Position numbers and translations under genes: made by a program. A stretch of 64,000 nt of DNA from Streptomyces bicolor (GTDB taxonomy: Bacteria > Actinomycetota > Actinomycetes > Streptomycetales > Streptomycetaceae): positions 110,264 to 174,263 of the forward strand of contig NZ_JOFS01000013.1 of the NCBI RefSeq assembly GCF_000719285.1, in the 5' to 3' direction. Numbering within the stretch: the stretch's first letter is position 1; each line of letters begins with the position of its first letter. This document shows positions 18,132 to 27,429 of the stretch, in pieces. The notes beneath the pieces are model-generated. The model worked only from the letters and a program-made list of their open reading frames with translations, searched no databases and was not told the DNA's origin.

Positions 18132-18893
18132 ATGGGCATCCTCGAAGGCCGGCGCGTCCTGGTCACGGGCGTCCTCACCCAGGCATCCATCGCCTTCCAC
18201 GTGGCGCGGGTCGCGCAGACCGAGGGTGCGCGGGTCGTGCTCACCGCGCACGGCAGGCCCAGCCTGGTGCGGCGCATCGCGCAACGCCTCCCGGAACCGC
18301 CCCCGGTGATCGATCTGGACGTCACCGACACCGCCCAGCTCGCCACCCTCGCCGACCGTGTGGGGGAGCACGTGGACGGCCTGGACGGAGTCCTGCACTC
18401 CATCGGGTACGCCCCGCCGTCCGCCCTCGGCGGCAACTTCCTGTCGACGCCGTGGGAGGACGTCGCGACCGCGGTCCACGTCTCGACATACTCGCTCAAG
18501 TCCCTCACCACGGCGGTGCTTCCGCTCATGGGCGAGGGCGGCTCGGTCGTCGGCCTGGACTTCGACGCCTCCCGGGCCTGGGAGGGGTACGACTGGATGG
18601 GCGTGGCCAAGGCAGGGCTGGAGTCCTGCGCCCGCTACCTCGCCCGCGAGCTGGGCCCCCGCGCGATCAGAGTCAACCTGGTGGCCGCCGGCCCGCTGGC
18701 GACCACCGCCGCCCGCAGCGTCCCCGGGTTCGACGGCGACTTCTGGGACCGGGCCGCGCCGCTGGGGTGGGACGCGGCGGACGCGGAGCCCACCGCACGG
18801 GCCTGCGCAGCGCTGCTGTCGGACTGGTTCCCCGCCACCACCGGCGAGATCGTGCATGTGGACGGCGGCGCGCACGCCGTGGGCGGCAGCTGA
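18132..18893 (+). CDS. FabI-like enoyl-ACP reductase
   Basis: The 253-residue protein has FabI rather than FabG features: the variant glycine motif GVLTQASIAFHVARVAQ, SIGYAPP in the strand where FabI binds NADH, and a Tyr-x6-Lys pair in YDWMGVAKAGLES. It would saturate trans-2-enoyl-ACP intermediates. This supplies the enoyl reduction absent from the PKS module. AAGGAG lies five bases before the ATG at 18132. A gap of 27 bases follows the FabG gene. A second FabI outside the core fatty acid genes could also protect against FabI inhibitors, but the context favours biosynthesis. Confidence 0.9.
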   Translation: MGILEGRRVLVTGVLTQASIAFHVARVAQTEGARVVLTAHGRPSLVRRIAQRLPEPPPVIDLDVTDTAQLATLADRVGEHVDGLDGVLHSIGYAPPSALGGNFLSTPWEDVATAVHVSTYSLKSLTTAVLPLMGEGGSVVGLDFDASRAWEGYDWMGVAKAGLESCARYLARELGPRAIRVNLVAAGPLATTAARSVPGFDGDFWDRAAPLGWDAADAEPTARACAALLSDWFPATTGEIVHVDGGAHAVGGS

Positions 18894-18898
18894 TCCCG

Positions 18899-19354
18899 AT
18901 GGCGGTCAACAGGGCGTATCTCGGCCGAGTTTTCCCCGTCACCGAGCCGTACGAGGTCACCCGCGCCGCGGTGCGCGCGTTCGCCGACGCCATCGGCGAC
19001 CCGCATCCCGTCTACCACAGCCCGGACGCCGCACGCGCGGCCGGCCACCCGGACCTGGTCGCCCCACCGACGTTCGCCGCGCTGGTCGCCGGGAACGCGT
19101 ACTGGCCGCTGCTGGAGGACCCGGACTTCGGTTTCGGCCCCGAGGGCACGGTGCATCTGGCACAGCGGTTCCTGTACACACGGCCCATCCACGCCGGTGA
19201 CACCCTCCGGGCCGAGGTCACTCCGGAGACCCTGGACACCCAGGCCGGCCGTGACCGCGTCGTCTTCCGCAGTCTGCTGCGCGACGCCCGGGGCGCGACC
19301 GTGGCCACGGTCCTGACGACACTGCTCGCTCCGCAGGCAGCACCCGCCCCCTGA
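18899..19354 (+). CDS. MaoC/FAS1-type (HadA-like) acyl dehydratase
   Basis: The 151-residue single hot-dog protein has FADAIGDPHPVYHSPDAARA with a conserved Asp...His dyad, VAPPTFAALVAG and LAQRFLYTRPIHAGDTLRAE, the pattern of MaoC N-terminal and HadA-like dehydratases. It would remove water from beta-hydroxyacyl-ACP, completing with KS, FabG and FabI a dedicated elongation cycle. Actinobacterial HadAB-type enzymes are often heterodimers; no second subunit is visible, so it may be a homodimer. Its ATG is five bases after the FabI stop. It is the last gene I assign to the cluster. Confidence 0.85.
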   Translation: MAVNRAYLGRVFPVTEPYEVTRAAVRAFADAIGDPHPVYHSPDAARAAGHPDLVAPPTFAALVAGNAYWPLLEDPDFGFGPEGTVHLAQRFLYTRPIHAGDTLRAEVTPETLDTQAGRDRVVFRSLLRDARGATVATVLTTLLAPQAAPAP

Positions 19355-19460
19355 ACGGGATGGCCGAAACCGGATATCGGACGGGGACCGCCCGGGACAA
19401 TGATGATCGAAATTTCGCACAAGGGGGCTTGTCATTCTCTATCTGATTCTCGCTTGTGAC

Positions 19461-19997
19461 GTGCTGTTCTGGGTCTTCCTCGTCGGCGGCCTGGCGGCGC
19501 GCTACGCCGCCGGCTGGCGGGCACTGGGCGGTGCACTGCTGCTCTGCGTCCCGCTGATCGACGTCGTGCTCCTGGGCGCCACCGTCCTCAGCGTCCGGGA
19601 CGGCGCGGAGCCGACCGTCTGGCACGGCCTGTCCGCGGCCTACCTCGGCCTCACCGTGGTGTACGGCCACCGCACCGTGCGCTGGGCCGACGCGAAGTTC
19701 GCCCGCCGCTTCGGCGGTGACGCCCCGCCGCCGCGCCCCAAGCTCTATGGCCGTGCGGCCGTCGTCGACGCGTGGAAGTCCTGGTTCAGGTTCCTGCTGG
19801 CCTACGCGATCAGCGTCGGCATGATCTTCGGTCTGGTGGTGCTGGTCGGTGGCCTGGACAGGGGCGCCCCGCTGCTGGTCTGGCTCAACCCGCTCACCAA
19901 GGTCCTTGTGTACAGCTTGATCTGGCCCGTGGTGACCACGCTCTGGCCCGGCAAGGCACCGGAGCCGGTGCAGGACAAGGCCGGCGGGGCCGGCTGA
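19461..19997 (+). CDS. Conserved membrane protein, function unknown
   Basis: The 178-residue product has about four hydrophobic segments (near residues 1-35, 50-70, 108-130 and 135-160) and an Arg/Lys-rich middle. The GTG at 19461 is the first standard start, but the frame continues upstream for 9 codons (from ATT 19434) with a clearly hydrophobic VILYLILACD stretch that would complete the first membrane helix. AAGGGGG (19421-19427) is placed six bases before the ATT at 19434, so a rare ATT start is possible. I do not recognise the family. Its link to the cluster is unclear. Confidence 0.7.
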   Translation: MLFWVFLVGGLAARYAAGWRALGGALLLCVPLIDVVLLGATVLSVRDGAEPTVWHGLSAAYLGLTVVYGHRTVRWADAKFARRFGGDAPPPRPKLYGRAAVVDAWKSWFRFLLAYAISVGMIFGLVVLVGGLDRGAPLLVWLNPLTKVLVYSLIWPVVTTLWPGKAPEPVQDKAGGAG

Positions 19998-20033
19998 GCC
20001 GGCCCCGCCTCGGCGGTCACCGGCGGTGTGCGG

Positions 20034-20225
20034 TCAGTCCCGGAGGTAGGGCCGGTGCCAGTGGCGTTCGCTGAGGACCTCGGCCCACTCGCCTTCGAGC
20101 TGTTCCCGCCTGTCGTCAGGAAGCTCGTCCAGCCTGGGGCGGAGCCCCTCGATGATCTTCGCCACCTCCTGCGGGTCGCGCCGGACAGGCAGACCGAGGT
20201 GGTGGGCGATCGTGCGGAGGGTCAT
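20034..20225 (-). CDS. Small conserved-looking hypothetical protein
   Basis: The 63-residue acidic/basic helical peptide (MTLRTIAHHLGLPVRRDPQE, then PRLDELPDDRREQLEGEWAEVL) has sensible amphipathic composition and normal Streptomyces codon bias for this frame. The ribosome site is weak (GGGATGA about 11 bases upstream). No function can be assigned. Confidence 0.5.
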   Translation of the reverse strand: MTLRTIAHHLGLPVRRDPQEVAKIIEGLRPRLDELPDDRREQLEGEWAEVLSERHWHRPYLRD

Positions 20226-20356
20226 GGCGGGTCATCCCAATCCAAGGTGTTTCCGCGGCCTGCGCTCCCCACCCACCTGCGTCCGCGCAGGCCGAGCACA
20301 GCGCTCACACGTCCATACTGCGCGACTGCCGACCAGGTCGCGTTCGTACGGCACCC

Positions 20357-20389
20357 AAGGCCCGGTCCCCCGAGCGGGGACCGGGCCTT
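20357..20389. terminator. Hairpin, 14-bp stem with 5-base loop
   Basis: Positions 20357-20370 pair with 20376-20389 (AAGGCCCGGTCCCC and its complement). It sits between the small minus-strand gene and the protease gene, downstream of no annotated gene on either strand, so it may end an unseen small transcript. There is no T-run. Confidence 0.5.
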
Positions 20390-20469
20390 CGCGCTGTCGC
20401 CGCAGGTGCGGGGTGCTGCGGGCTGACTCACTCTGGGTTTCCCACGACCACCCGAGAGTGAGGAGCGCC

Positions 20470-21318
20470 ATGCGTCGTACCTTTGCCCGGGCGCTGGCCG
20501 GGCCGCTGGTTCTGGCGGCTGCGGCAGCCGCCGTACCGCTGGTGTCCGCCGCCCCCGCGGCCGCTGACAGTGTCGTCGTCGGCGGGTTCCCGGTCGATGT
20601 GTCGAACAGCCCCTGGACCGTGGCGCTGGCCAGCCGTGACCGGTTCGGGGGTACGCGGGCCGGTCAGTTCTGCGTCGGTGTGGCGGTCAGCCGGCACACC
20701 GTCCTCACCGCGGCCCACTGCATGGGCGAGGAGGTCCTCGGGACCACGCCGGACCGGCTGCGCGACTTCAGTGTCATCGCGGGCCGTACGGACCTGCTGT
20801 CGAGCGGCGGCCAGGAGATCCGGGTCCGCCGCACCTATGTGAACCCGGCTTACGACAAGGCCACCAACGCGGGCGACTTCGCCGTGCTCACCCTCGCCCA
20901 GCCGCTTCCCGCCGGTGCGGTGATCAGGATGGCGGGCGCCGGCGATCCCGCCTATCTGCCGGGGTCGTCGGCCCTGGTCTACGGGTGGGGGGACGTCACG
21001 GGCGCGGGTGACTACGCGCGGGGGCTGCGGGCGGCGCGTGTGCATGTGCTGCCCGACGTTCTGTGCAGAAACGCTTATCCAGGCGGCGGTGAAGGCAGGT
21101 ACCAGGCCGCCAGCATGGTCTGTGCCGGGGAACCGCAGGGAGGGCGGGACGCCTGTCAGGGGGACAGCGGAGGGCCGCTGGTCGCTCAGGGGAAGCTGAT
21201 CGGGCTGGTGTCCTGGGGCACCGGCTGCGGTCGCGCGGGCAGTCCTGGCGTCTATACGCGGGTGTCCGAGATCGCCCGGGCGCTGCGGTGGAGCGTCCGG
21301 GCGGCCGACAAGGCCTGA
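20470..21318 (+). CDS. Secreted trypsin-like serine protease (S1 family)
   Basis: The 282-residue protein begins with a signal peptide (MRRTFARALAGPLVLAAAAA, cleavage likely after SAAPAAA). The S1A triad is visible: His in LTAAHC, Asp in NAGDFAVLTL, and Ser in CQGDSGGPL. The mature enzyme starts near VVVGGFPVDVSNSPW, with VGG like an activated trypsin N terminus. Cys pairs fit extracellular trypsins. GAGGAGCG lies before the ATG. It is next to parE and appears to be part of the conserved chromosomal backbone, so I do not assign it to leader removal in the cluster, though that cannot be excluded. Confidence 0.92.
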   Translation: MRRTFARALAGPLVLAAAAAAVPLVSAAPAAADSVVVGGFPVDVSNSPWTVALASRDRFGGTRAGQFCVGVAVSRHTVLTAAHCMGEEVLGTTPDRLRDFSVIAGRTDLLSSGGQEIRVRRTYVNPAYDKATNAGDFAVLTLAQPLPAGAVIRMAGAGDPAYLPGSSALVYGWGDVTGAGDYARGLRAARVHVLPDVLCRNAYPGGGEGRYQAASMVCAGEPQGGRDACQGDSGGPLVAQGKLIGLVSWGTGCGRAGSPGVYTRVSEIARALRWSVRAADKA

Positions 21319-21337
21319 AGGCCTGAGGGTATGAGCG

Positions 21338-21373
21338 CGGGCGGCCGCCCCTGACGTCAGGGGCGGCCGCCCG
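21338..21373. terminator. Perfect 36-base palindrome, bidirectional terminator
   Basis: An 18-bp perfect stem centred between 21355 and 21356 lies between the convergent protease and DUF7455 genes and probably ends both transcripts. Confidence 0.75.
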
Positions 21374-21417
21374 TCAACCGGCCTGTGCCGGAGCTGGCTC
21401 GTCGTTGGTGCGAGGTG

Positions 21418-21648
21418 TCAGCGCTCTTCTTCGGACGCCGATGCGGGAACGGACGTCAGCCGCTCCGTCTCGTCCTGTATCTCAGCGGCGATCTTCTTGA
21501 GTTCCGGCTCGAACTTGCGGCCGTGGTGGGCGCAGAAGAGCAGTTCTCCGCCGCTGAGCAGGACGACACGCACGTATGCCTGTGCGCCGCAGCGGTCGCA
21601 GCGGTCAGCGGCCGTCAGCGGGCTCGCGGGGGTCAGAACAGTAGTCAC
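21418..21648 (-). CDS. DUF7455-type small zinc-ribbon-like protein
   Basis: The 76-residue protein has CDRCGAQAYVRV and LLFCAHHGRKFEPEL, a CxxC...CxxH arrangement typical of a widely conserved actinobacterial family found beside parE. It starts with GTG at 21648, preceded by AGAGGCGAC. The function is unknown; the Cys/His set suggests metal binding. Confidence 0.8.
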   Translation of the reverse strand: MTTVLTPASPLTAADRCDRCGAQAYVRVVLLSGGELLFCAHHGRKFEPELKKIAAEIQDETERLTSVPASASEEER

Positions 21649-22092
21649 GTCGCCTCTTCTCTAGCTCGACGAGCTGTCGTACCAGGGTCAACATCCAACC
21701 AGCCCCAAAACGTTCCCGCTCGTGGCTTCTCCCTCAGTGAAATTTTCCGAGGGGGCCGGCTGCTGCCGGGTTTGGCGGCGAATGTGCCGTAGTGCGTCTC
21801 TGGCTTGCTTACGGTTTCGCGCTGTCGGTCAAGGTCAGGTCCTCCCGGCTGGTTGCCGGTTTGTTCATGAGGACGTGCCCGGAGCCTAAATGGTTCATGC
21901 CTGGAAGGGAACGTGATATGTACTTCACCCCATCGAGGGATCGAACACGCATGCGACCCTGGACTAGTCTGTGTTTCGCACGAGGGTGGCGTTACAACGG
22001 CTCTACCAGGCCTCGGTACCCTCTTGACGGCTACCGAAGCCGCGCCCTTACCCATCAGGGCGTCACCTGAAATTCAGCGAGGAGCGAACCGC
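21649..22092. promoter_or_regulatory. Divergent intergenic region upstream of parE and the DUF7455 gene
   Basis: This 444-base stretch has no supported gene. It is AT-richer around 21690-21960 than its neighbours and should hold promoters for both divergent genes. TAGTCT (about 21964-21969) resembles a principal-sigma -10 box for parE, but the -35 cannot be fixed. Confidence 0.35.
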
Positions 22093-24216
<2,124 letters not shown>

Positions 24217-24465
24217 CCGCTGCGCTGGGCTTGGGCCGGCTTTTCGGCCTCGGCTTCGCCTTCGGCCCCTGCTTTGGGTTCCCACCCGCACCGCCCGTGA
24301 CGCTTTCGTCGCCGGGTGCGGGTGGCCCCAGAGGGAGTTGTTCGCCGTCGGCGGCCGCGCGTTCGTCTGCTGATCTGCCTGGCCACCCCCGCATGAATCA
24401 CCTGATGGGGTGAAGCCCGCCGAGAAGCCGAGTCGGCGATCTTTCCGTTCTGTCCATGCTTGGGC

Positions 24466-24927
24466 ATGTGCTCAAGCGACGGTCGTCCGTGCGCAGCCGG
24501 CGGCGCACGGTACGACGATCCCTGGTACGACGCCCTCGCCTCCGGGTGGGGGGAGTCGGGCGGTACGGACGCTCCGGAGGCCGACCCTCCGGTCGCGGGT
24601 GACGTGTACCTCGAGGTGCAGCGCAGCGCGGCCTTCCGGGAAGTGCGGAGCCGGTATCGCAGGTTCGTCGTTCCGGCGGTTGCTGTGTTCCTGTCGTGGT
24701 ACGTGGCGTATGTCGTGGCCGCCACGACCGCGCCGGGGCTGATGGCCCGCCCCGTCGTGGGTGCCGTGAACGTCGCGATGGTCGCGGGGCTCGGACAGTT
24801 CCTCACCACCTTCCTGCTCACCTGGGCCTACGCCCGCCACGCGCGGCTGCGCAGGGACCGGTCGGCACTGGAACTGCGCTGGGACACCCAGGAGTTGACG
24901 CGCGTCACACGGGGCGGTGTCTCGTGA
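24466..24927 (+). CDS. DUF485 family small membrane protein
   Basis: The 153-residue protein has a hydrophilic N terminus, then VYLEVQRSAAFREVRSRYRRFVVP and two membrane helices ending TFLLTWAYARHARLRRDRSA, the typical DUF485 (YjcH-like) pattern. Such proteins are nearly always encoded just before an acetate/monocarboxylate SSS symporter, as here, with a GTGA overlap. The start is uncertain (ATG 24466 or TTG 24460). Confidence 0.8.
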   Translation: MCSSDGRPCAAGGARYDDPWYDALASGWGESGGTDAPEADPPVAGDVYLEVQRSAAFREVRSRYRRFVVPAVAVFLSWYVAYVVAATTAPGLMARPVVGAVNVAMVAGLGQFLTTFLLTWAYARHARLRRDRSALELRWDTQELTRVTRGGVS

Positions 24928-26516
24928 CGGAGGACCACCAGGCCCTGGCACTGCTGCTGTTCGGTGTCTTCGTGGCGATCACGCTGGCCATCACGACGTG
25001 GGTGAGCCGCAACCGGCGTGGTTCGGCGGAGGAGTTCTACGCGGGCGGCCGGCTCTTCACACCCATGGAGAATGGTTTTGCCATCGCCGGCGACTACATG
25101 TCGGCCGCCTCCTTCCTCGGGGTCTCCGGGCTCATCGCCCTGTTCGGCTACGACGGGATGCTGTACTCGGTGGGCTTCCTCGTGGCCTGGCTGGTGGTGC
25201 TGTTCCTCGTCGCCGAACTGGTCCGGAACTGCGGGCGGTTCACGCTCGCCGACGTGGTCGCCGCACGGTTGCGGGAGCGCCCGGTGCGGATCGCGACGGG
25301 AACTTCCTCGGTCACCGTGTCCGTTCTGTATCTGGTGGCGCAGATGGTGGGCGCGGGCGCCCTGGTCGCGCTGCTGCTCGGGGGCAGGAGCGAGGCGGCG
25401 CAGGCCTGGACCGTCATCGGCGTCGGCGCGCTCATGGTGATCTATGTGTCGTTGGGAGGGATGCGGGCCACCACCTGGATCCAGATCGTCAAGTCGGTCC
25501 TGCTGCTCGGCGGCACCGTCGCGTTGACCGCGCTCGTCCTGCTGCGCTTCCACGGCGACTTCGACCGGCTGCTGCTCACGGCGGCCGAGCGCAGTGGCCA
25601 CGGTGACGCGTTCCTGGCGCCCGGGCTGAAGTACGGCGGTGACTGGACGGCCCGGTTCGACTTCATCAGCCTCGGCCTGGCGCTGGTGCTGGGCACCGCC
25701 GGGCTACCGCACATCCTGTCCCGCTTCTTCACCGTGCCGACCGCCCGCGCGGCACGGCGTTCCGTGGTCTGGGCGATCGGGCTCATCGGCGGCTTCTATC
25801 TCATGACCATCGTCCTGGGCTTCGGCGCGGCCGCGATCGTCGGGCCCGAGGCGGTACGCGGGTCGAACGCGGCCGGGAACACGGCGGTGCCGCTGCTCGC
25901 CCTCGATCTCGGCGGCGGCGCGGCTTCCACCGGAGGAACGGTTCTCTTCGCCCTCGTCGCGGCCATCGCCTTCGCCACGATCCTCGCGGTGGTCGCCGGA
26001 ATCACGCTCGCGTCCTCGGCCTCCGTCGCCCACGACCTGTACGCCTCACTACGGCGGCGGCGCGCCGAGCCCCGGAGCGAGGTGGCCGTGGCACGCGTCG
26101 CGGCGGTCGGTATCGGCGTGCTGGCGATCGCCCTCGGCCTGCTGGCCCGCGACCTCAACGTCGCCTTCCTGGTGGGCCTCGCCTTCGCCGTCGCCGCCTC
26201 CGCCAACCTGCCGGTGCTGCTCTACTCCCTGTTCTGGCGGGACTTCACCACGCGCGGCGCCGTATGGGCCGTGTACGGCGGACTGGTCCCGGCCGTGGTG
26301 CTCGTGCTGCTGTCACCGGTGGTGTCGGGCAGCCCCGACTCACTGTTCCCCGGAGTCGACTTCCAGTACTTCCCCCTGCAGAACCCCGGCCTCGTCTCGA
26401 TCCCCCTGGGCTTCGTCGCCGGCTGGCTCGGCACTCTCACGTCGGCCGAGGTCCCCGACGAGGCCAAGCACGCGGAGACCGAGGTGCGGTCGCTGACGGG
26501 GGCGGGGGCGGTTTAG
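24924..26516 (+). CDS. Sodium:solute symporter, cation/acetate (ActP-like) type
   Basis: The 530-residue SSS-family transporter has about 13 membrane segments. ActP-like signatures include EEFYAGGRLFTPMENGFAIAGDYMSAASFLG, LGGMRATTWIQ and the LPHILSRFFTVPTARAARRS sequence. It probably imports acetate, pyruvate or a related monocarboxylate with Na+ or H+. It overlaps the DUF485 gene by four bases and is convergent with a CitAB-like two-component system, the likely regulator. Its TAG stop is formed by the start of a partial MITE copy. Confidence 0.88.
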   Translation: MTEDHQALALLLFGVFVAITLAITTWVSRNRRGSAEEFYAGGRLFTPMENGFAIAGDYMSAASFLGVSGLIALFGYDGMLYSVGFLVAWLVVLFLVAELVRNCGRFTLADVVAARLRERPVRIATGTSSVTVSVLYLVAQMVGAGALVALLLGGRSEAAQAWTVIGVGALMVIYVSLGGMRATTWIQIVKSVLLLGGTVALTALVLLRFHGDFDRLLLTAAERSGHGDAFLAPGLKYGGDWTARFDFISLGLALVLGTAGLPHILSRFFTVPTARAARRSVVWAIGLIGGFYLMTIVLGFGAAAIVGPEAVRGSNAAGNTAVPLLALDLGGGAASTGGTVLFALVAAIAFATILAVVAGITLASSASVAHDLYASLRRRRAEPRSEVAVARVAAVGIGVLAIALGLLARDLNVAFLVGLAFAVAASANLPVLLYSLFWRDFTTRGAVWAVYGGLVPAVVLVLLSPVVSGSPDSLFPGVDFQYFPLQNPGLVSIPLGFVAGWLGTLTSAEVPDEAKHAETEVRSLTGAGAV

Positions 26517-26561
26517 GGCCTGTCCGGCGGATCATGCCGGCGTCGCGGGATCTGGCACGCC
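26515..26561 (+). mobile_element. Truncated copy of the MITE-like element at 1165-1269
   Basis: It starts with the same 20-bp end (AGGGCCTGTCCGGCGGATCA) and stays nearly identical for about 47 bases to one half of the full element, then diverges. No second terminal repeat is found before 26749. The rest of the gap to 26748 holds no gene that I can support. Confidence 0.6.
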
Positions 26562-26748
26562 TCACTTGGGCCAGCGGCGCCTCCACCGTCGTACGACTTC
26601 CCGGTCGTCGACGGCTGAAGCGGTCCATGCCACGGCCCCGTCAGCCGGCGACTCGCGAGACCGCCGGGCTGTCGGCTGACGTTTGGGCGGTCCACGTCCG
26701 TATGAAGTGGCGGGCACGGTTCCTTCCCCCGCCCCCACGGGCCGTGCC

Positions 26749-27429
26749 TCAGGCGCGGGTCGCCCACACGTAACGGTGTTCCGGGCGGCCCGCGTCGCCG
26801 TACTTCAGGGTGAGGCGGGCCCGCCCCGTACGCTCCAGGAGCTTCAGATAGCGCTGGGCGGTCTGGCGGCTCACCCCGGTCCGCTCGGCGATCTCCTGGG
26901 CCGACAGAGCGCCTTCGGCGTTCATCAGGGAGCGGCGTACGAGTTCCGCGGTGGTGGGGGAGTGGCCCTTGGGCAGGTCGGGCTCCGAGGGGGCAGAGAG
27001 AGCGCCGAAGATGCGGTCCACCTCGGCCTGTTCCGCCTCGCCGCCGCCGTCGAGGGTGCGGCGCAGGTCCGCGTACGCCTCCAGCTTCCCGCGCAGACCG
27101 GCGAAGGCGAACGGCTTGACCAGGTACTGCAGGGCGCCGTACCGCATCGCCGCCTGCACCGTCGACACGTCCCGTGCCGCCGTCACCATGATCACGTCGG
27201 TCTGGTGGCCGCGCCGCCGCATCTCCTGGACGACCGACAGTCCCGTCCCGTCGGGCAGATAGTGGTCCATGAGGACCAGGTCCAGCCGGGGCAGCTCCTC
27301 CACGTGGCGCAGCGCCTCCGCCGCGCTGTGCGCCTCACCGGCGACGTGGAAGCCCGGCACCTTCTCGACGTAGGCGGCGTTGACCCGCGCGACGCGCGTG
27401 TCGTCGTCCACGACCAGGACCTCGATCAT
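26749..27429 (-). CDS. CitB/DcuR-family response regulator
   Basis: The 226-residue protein has a normal receiver (MIEVLVVDDDTRVARVNAAY, Asp in LVLMDHYLPDGTG, Thr/Lys in MVTAA and VKPFAF), a linker and a C-terminal helix-turn-helix (LSAQEIAERTGVSRQTAQRYLKLLER). This layout is that of CitB/DcuR/MalR regulators of organic acid uptake. The true start is ATG 27429, overlapping the kinase stop (ATGA). It is convergent with the acetate-type symporter gene, its probable target. Confidence 0.88.
   Translation of the reverse strand: MIEVLVVDDDTRVARVNAAYVEKVPGFHVAGEAHSAAEALRHVEELPRLDLVLMDHYLPDGTGLSVVQEMRRRGHQTDVIMVTAARDVSTVQAAMRYGALQYLVKPFAFAGLRGKLEAYADLRRTLDGGGEAEQAEVDRIFGALSAPSEPDLPKGHSPTTAELVRRSLMNAEGALSAQEIAERTGVSRQTAQRYLKLLERTGRARLTLKYGDAGRPEHRYVWATRA

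Noticed and set aside
20470..21318. Trypsin-like protease as the dedicated leader peptidase of the cluster
   Set aside because: It is secreted, belongs with the parE-side backbone and lies beyond two other genes. Nothing in the sequence links it to the precursor. It is kept only as a possibility.
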